A DNA stretch of 34,388 nt from NCBI GenBank assembly GCA_018817805.1, contig JAHITC010000041.1, forward strand, positions 1 through 34,388, given 5' to 3'. Numbering within the stretch: position 1 is the stretch's first letter; every line of letters starts with the position of its first letter. Positions 31,045-34,388 of the stretch are shown one piece after another. The position numbers were made by a program, and so were the translations under genes. Source of the stretch: Patescibacteria group bacterium. Its GTDB lineage: Bacteria; Patescibacteriota; Kazan-3B-28; UBA10110. Under the pieces are notes generated by a model. The model saw only the letters and a list, made by a program, of their open reading frames with translations, was not told the DNA's origin and made no database searches.

Positions 31045-32778
31045 ATGAATGAGTTAGATGAGATCAAAAACAAGCTAGATATTGTCGATTTTATCGGCCA
31101 ATATCAACAGCTTAAGAAAGCAGGCCGTAATTATAGGGGTCTGTGTCCATTTCACAGTGAAAAAACTCCCTCAATGATGGTTAGCCCAGATAAGCAGATT
31201 TGGCATTGTTTTGGTTGTGGCGCTGGTGGAGATGTTTTTGGGTTTTTAATGAAGAAAGAAGGTTTTTCTTTCAGCGAGGCCTTAAACCAGTTGGCAGAGC
31301 AGGCTGGGGTGGAACTAAAGAACAGGCCAACAAACTTTGGAGAAAAGAATCGCCTGTTAGCTGTTAATGAACTCGCAGCTAAATTTTATGAGCGAGCTTT
31401 AGTGGATAGCAAAGCAGGACGTCAAGCAACGAACTATCTAATTGATAGAGGGATAAGCAAGGAAATAATAAAAACATTTAGATTAGGATACGCTCCAGCT
31501 GGCTGGGAGTATGCAATTAAGTTTTTGCAAAGGAAAAGTTACACTTTATCTGAAATTGAGAAAGCGGGGATAGCGGTGGGTAGAAACGGAAGGTTTAGCG
31601 ACAAGTTTCGTCATCGTTTAATGTTTCCCATTACTAACACTATCGGTAAAGTGGTGGGGTTTACGGGCAGGGTATTAAGGGCTGGAGATCAGCCAAAATA
31701 TTTAAACTCGCCAGAAACATTGGTGTTTAACAAGGGCAGTATTTTATACGGTCTTTCTATAACCAAAGAAGAAATTCAAACAAAGAATACTGCAATATTA
31801 GTTGAAGGCCAAACAGATTTAATATCTTCATATCAAGCAGGTGTAAAAAATGTAGTGGCATCTTCCGGCACGGCTTTAACTTCCGATCAGCTTAGATTAA
31901 TTCGCAGATATGCCGAGGTTTTAGTTTTGGCGTTAGATGCAGATAGTGCTGGGAGGGAAGCAGTGAAGCGGGCAACGGCGCTAGCTTCGGCAGAAGATTT
32001 AGAAATTAAAGTGGCCATCTTGGGCGAATATAAAGATCCAGACGAATGCATAAAAAAGGCGGGGGATGATAAATGGAAAGAGGTTATCACGAACGCCATT
32101 CCAATCATCGATTTTTATATCAATACCGCTATTAGTAAATATGGTAAAGGCTCTATTACTGCCAAGAAAAAAATTGCAATGGAGGTTCTGCCAATAATCT
32201 CTGGTTTAGAGAATCCTGTAGAAAAAGACCAATATATTAGCAAATTGGCTGGTGCAGCTGGAATTAGCCAGAGTAGTTTATATGAGGTGCTTAATAAGCC
32301 AAAGTCTAAATATACCAAGACAAAATCGGCTGCTCCAGATGAAGTAGCACTGGTTAAGGATAGTAGTTGGTTAGAACGACGTATCTTGGGGCTGTTAATC
32401 TATTTGCCTAAGCATTTTGCTGATCACCAAGTGGATTTAGAGGGGGTAAATTGGCCAACTGACTTTCTGGCTCAAGTTTACGCTAATCTTAAAATTTGCT
32501 ATACTGATGAGGATTTTTTGCTAGATAAGTTAACGGCAAGCTTAGAATATCAGCACAAGGTAGATCTCCTGGAAACGATGATGGTAATTGAAGAACATTA
32601 TGCCAATATGCAAGAAGAAGAGATTGGCAAAGAACTTAATTTTTACATTACTTTATTAAGACAGCGGGCGACTAAATTGCAGCTACTGCGGCTAAGCCGC
32701 GAGATTGCCGAAGCCGAGAAGGCGGGTGATAACACAAAGCTACAAAGTCTGCTCGAACGGTTTCAAAAGTTTAAATAA
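31045..32778 (+). CDS. dnaG: DNA primase
   Basis: DnaG synthesises RNA primers at the replication fork. The 577-residue protein has the CHC2 zinc ribbon with Cys34, His37, Cys55 and Cys58 (CPFHSEKTPS, HCFGCGAGGD). The RNA polymerase domain contains RLMFPITN, TGRVL and PKYLNSPET. The TOPRIM core has VEGQTDLIS (catalytic Glu), ASSGTALT and LALDADSAGREA (the acidic metal pair). The C-terminal part (about 440-577) is helical and should bind the replicative helicase. rpoD follows with a 12-base gap, the conserved dnaG-rpoD order. It has its own promoter at 30954-30982. Confidence 0.97.
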   Translation: MNELDEIKNKLDIVDFIGQYQQLKKAGRNYRGLCPFHSEKTPSMMVSPDKQIWHCFGCGAGGDVFGFLMKKEGFSFSEALNQLAEQAGVELKNRPTNFGEKNRLLAVNELAAKFYERALVDSKAGRQATNYLIDRGISKEIIKTFRLGYAPAGWEYAIKFLQRKSYTLSEIEKAGIAVGRNGRFSDKFRHRLMFPITNTIGKVVGFTGRVLRAGDQPKYLNSPETLVFNKGSILYGLSITKEEIQTKNTAILVEGQTDLISSYQAGVKNVVASSGTALTSDQLRLIRRYAEVLVLALDADSAGREAVKRATALASAEDLEIKVAILGEYKDPDECIKKAGDDKWKEVITNAIPIIDFYINTAISKYGKGSITAKKKIAMEVLPIISGLENPVEKDQYISKLAGAAGISQSSLYEVLNKPKSKYTKTKSAAPDEVALVKDSSWLERRILGLLIYLPKHFADHQVDLEGVNWPTDFLAQVYANLKICYTDEDFLLDKLTASLEYQHKVDLLETMMVIEEHYANMQEEEIGKELNFYITLLRQRATKLQLLRLSREIAEAEKAGDNTKLQSLLERFQKFK

Positions 32779-32790
32779 TTTTTGTATTTT

Positions 32791-34287
32791 ATGGCATCCA
32801 AGAAGAAAGTCGCAAAGAAAGTAGTGAAGAAAGCTACAAAGAAAATAGTTAAAAAGAAAAAGATACAACCTAAGAAGAAGGTTGTTAAAAAAGTTAAACG
32901 GAAAGTGGTTAAATTAAAGAAAACTGCTAAGCCAAAACGTAAATCAGTTAAGAAAGTTGTCAAGAAAACAACCAAGAAGAAGATTAAAAAAGTTAAAAAG
33001 GTTGTTAAAAAACCTAAGAAGCAAACCAGAAAAACTAAAGCCAAGAAGGTTAAAGCCAAGAAAGCTAAGACAGTAGTTATCGATGAATCCGTAGTTGAGG
33101 AAGTACTTGATCTAGATATCTTAGGAGAAGAGGATATTGAAGCCATTAAAAAGAAATATAAGAAATATGGTTTTCCTCCTGAAGTTGAATATTTGATGAT
33201 GAAGGGGCAAGATCAAGGGTTTGTAACTCAACAAGAGATTATACAAACATTACCTCATGCCGAGAATGATATCGAGCTTTTAGATAAGCTTTACGAAGCA
33301 TTCTTTGATATGGGCACTGAAGTAGTAGATATGCGTGATGACCTTATTTGGCAAATGGGAGCTTCCGGCGACAAAAGTAAAGAAAGTTCTATGGGAGCAG
33401 CGCCTAAGACAACTAAAGCAAAAAAGCCTGCTAAAAAATCGGCGAGTGACTTAGGGACGGTGGGTGAAGATTCTGTCCGAATGTATTTAAAAGAAATTGG
33501 TAAAATCGCATTACTTAAAAAACCAGAAGAAGTGGCTTTGGCTAAGAGGGTGGCAGCAGGAGATAAAATTGCTTCGAAACAATTAGCTGAAGCTAACCTA
33601 CGACTTGTGGTAAGCATAGCTAAGAAATATATCGGACGAGGGCTTTCTCTGCTCGATTTAATTCAAGAAGGTAATATTGGGTTAATGAAGGCTGTAGAGA
33701 AGTTCGATTATACACGTGGATTTAAATTTTCAACCTATGCTACATGGTGGATCCGACAAGCTATTACTCGCGCTATTGCCGACCAGGCTAGAACTATTCG
33801 TATTCCAGTTCACATGGTTGAAACCATGAATCGTTTAGCCCGCACTCAACGGCAGTTGGTTCAAGAATTAGGACGACCACCATCTCCAGAAGAAATTGCT
33901 AATGAGATGGGATTAGAAGTAGAAAAAGTAAATCATATTCTCAAGATCTCGCAGGAAACTGTGTCGCTTGAAAAACCAGTAGGCGATGAAGACGATAGTT
34001 TGCTGGGAGACTTTATCCAAGATGAAGATAGTTTAACTCCAGAAGACCACTCTACTTATGAACTTTTACGTGGTGATGTAGATTCAGTCTTGCATTTACT
34101 AACTCCCAGAGAGCAAAAGATTTTAAAGATGCGCTTTGGTTTGTCTGGAGATTGGGCTCATACCTTAGAAGAGGTAGGTAAAGAATTTGGTGTTACTCGT
34201 GAACGTATTAGACAAATTGAAGCCAAAGCATTAATGAAATTGCGTAAGAGTAAAGATAGTAAGAAGTTGAAGGATTACCTAAAGTAA
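32791..34287 (+). CDS. rpoD: Primary sigma factor RpoD with lysine-rich N-terminus
   Basis: Housekeeping sigma-70, 498 residues from the ATG at 32791; a TTG at 32782 would add three residues and has no support. Residues 2-93 are a basic low-complexity stretch with 49 Lys, 3 Arg and no Asp or Glu. A region 1.1-like segment follows (about 100-190). Region 1.2 starts at [12 protein letters not shown] and regions 2.1-2.4 carry [37 protein letters not shown] and [19 protein letters not shown]. Region 3 has RIPVHMVET, and region 4 has [15 protein letters not shown] and the helix-turn-helix [18 protein letters not shown]. The region 2.4 and 4.2 residues match factors that read TATAAT and TTGACA, consistent with the promoters of this window. 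It is the second gene after dnaG. Confidence 0.97.
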   Translation: MASKKKVAKKVVKKATKKIVKKKKIQPKKKVVKKVKRKVVKLKKTAKPKRKSVKKVVKKTTKKKIKKVKKVVKKPKKQTRKTKAKKVKAKKAKTVVIDESVVEEVLDLDILGEEDIEAIKKKYKKYGFPPEVEYLMMKGQDQGFVTQQEIIQTLPHAENDIELLDKLYEAFFDMGTEVVDMRDDLIWQMGASGDKSKESSMGAAPKTTKAKKPAKKSASDLGTVGEDSVRMYLKEIGKIALLKKPEEVALAKRVAAGDKIASKQLAEANLRLVVSIAKKYIGRGLSLLDLIQEGNIGLMKAVEKFDYTRGFKFSTYATWWIRQAITRAIADQARTIRIPVHMVETMNRLARTQRQLVQELGRPPSPEEIANEMGLEVEKVNHILKISQETVSLEKPVGDEDDSLLGDFIQDEDSLTPEDHSTYELLRGDVDSVLHLLTPREQKILKMRFGLSGDWAHTLEEVGKEFGVTRERIRQIEAKALMKLRKSKDSKKLKDYLK

Positions 34288-34313
34288 AATAAGCTTATTA
34301 AGTATTTTGATGA

Positions 34314-34388
34314 TCCCGGGTAGCTCAATGGCAGAGCAACTGACTGTTAATCAGTAGGTTGTCGGTTCGAGTCCGACCCCGGGAGCCA
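34314..34388 (+). tRNA. tRNA-Asn (anticodon GTT)
   Basis: A complete 75-base tRNA with encoded CCA ending at the last base of the window. The acceptor TCCCGGG pairs with CCCGGGA and the discriminator is G. The anticodon stem ACTGA/TCAGT encloses CTGTTAA, giving GTT for AAC and AAU. The T-arm has GGTTCGAGTCC. It lies 26 bases after rpoD with no clear promoter; a 12-base palindrome, AATAAGCTTATT (34288-34299), lies between them. Confidence 0.97.

Overview
The window looks like a bacterial chromosome segment from the Candidate Phyla Radiation (Patescibacteria). The reasons are AT-rich DNA, very tight gene packing with overlapping ends, small divergent housekeeping proteins, charged low-complexity tails on ribosomal and transcription proteins, and several short membrane proteins that match nothing I recognise. 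The lineage call is an inference; no rRNA gene is present. The genetic code appears standard: TGA ends two genes, both in ATGA overlaps, while every other visible stop is TAA or TAG.

Layout. 1-3.8 kb: a partial trpS on the minus strand; a divergent overlapping trio (nucleotidyltransferase, O-antigen ligase/polymerase-like protein, Tic20/DUF4870-like protein); tRNA-Ala(GGC); and an ECF S-component-like membrane protein. 3.8-12.5 kb: leuS, a membrane protein, dnaE, and a secreted alpha/beta hydrolase with a beta-propeller-like tail. 12.6-20.5 kb: a small unknown gene, rplS-rnhB, nusA-clpC, a YacL-type PIN-TRAM protein, and a membrane-anchored TIG-repeat surface protein with a near-consensus promoter. 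20.5-23.5 kb, minus strand: rpsF-ssb-rpsR-efp-ychF. 23.7-24.5 kb, minus strand: a small unknown gene and a decayed gene with a frameshift and an in-frame TGA. 24.6-27.4 kb: a leaderless DUF1653 gene, a LAGLIDADG homing endonuclease whose 3' end lies inside tRNA-Ser(GGA), a leaderless two-nuclease-domain DUF2779 protein, and a small Cys-containing membrane protein. 27.4-30.5 kb: prs on the minus strand, divergent from NUDIX, a truncated MurE-like ligase and a membrane protein. 30.6-34.4 kb: a small unknown gene, dnaG-rpoD, and tRNA-Asn(GTT) ending at the last base.

Most of the window is information processing (two tRNA synthetases, three tRNAs, ribosomal proteins S6, S18 and L19, EF-P, YchF, DnaE, DnaG, SSB, RNase HII, NusA, RpoD). 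The rest is cell-envelope genes and one accessory stretch at 23.7-27.4 kb. RpoD keeps canonical regions 2.4 and 4.2, which fits the TTGACA/TATAAT-like promoters found here.

Most notable observations: the endonuclease/tRNA-Ser overlap, where RNase P cleavage would remove the endonuclease stop codon; the DUF2779 protein with both PD-(D/E)xK and DEDDy-type motifs plus a possible Fe-S cysteine set; leaderless starts; a symmetric divergent promoter; a terminator-like hairpin at the 5' end of the nusA transcript; a MurE-like ligase without its first domain; and an RpoD with a 93-residue lysine-rich N-terminus. All promoters and terminators were found by eye, without scoring. No stretch longer than 300 bases lacks a described feature.
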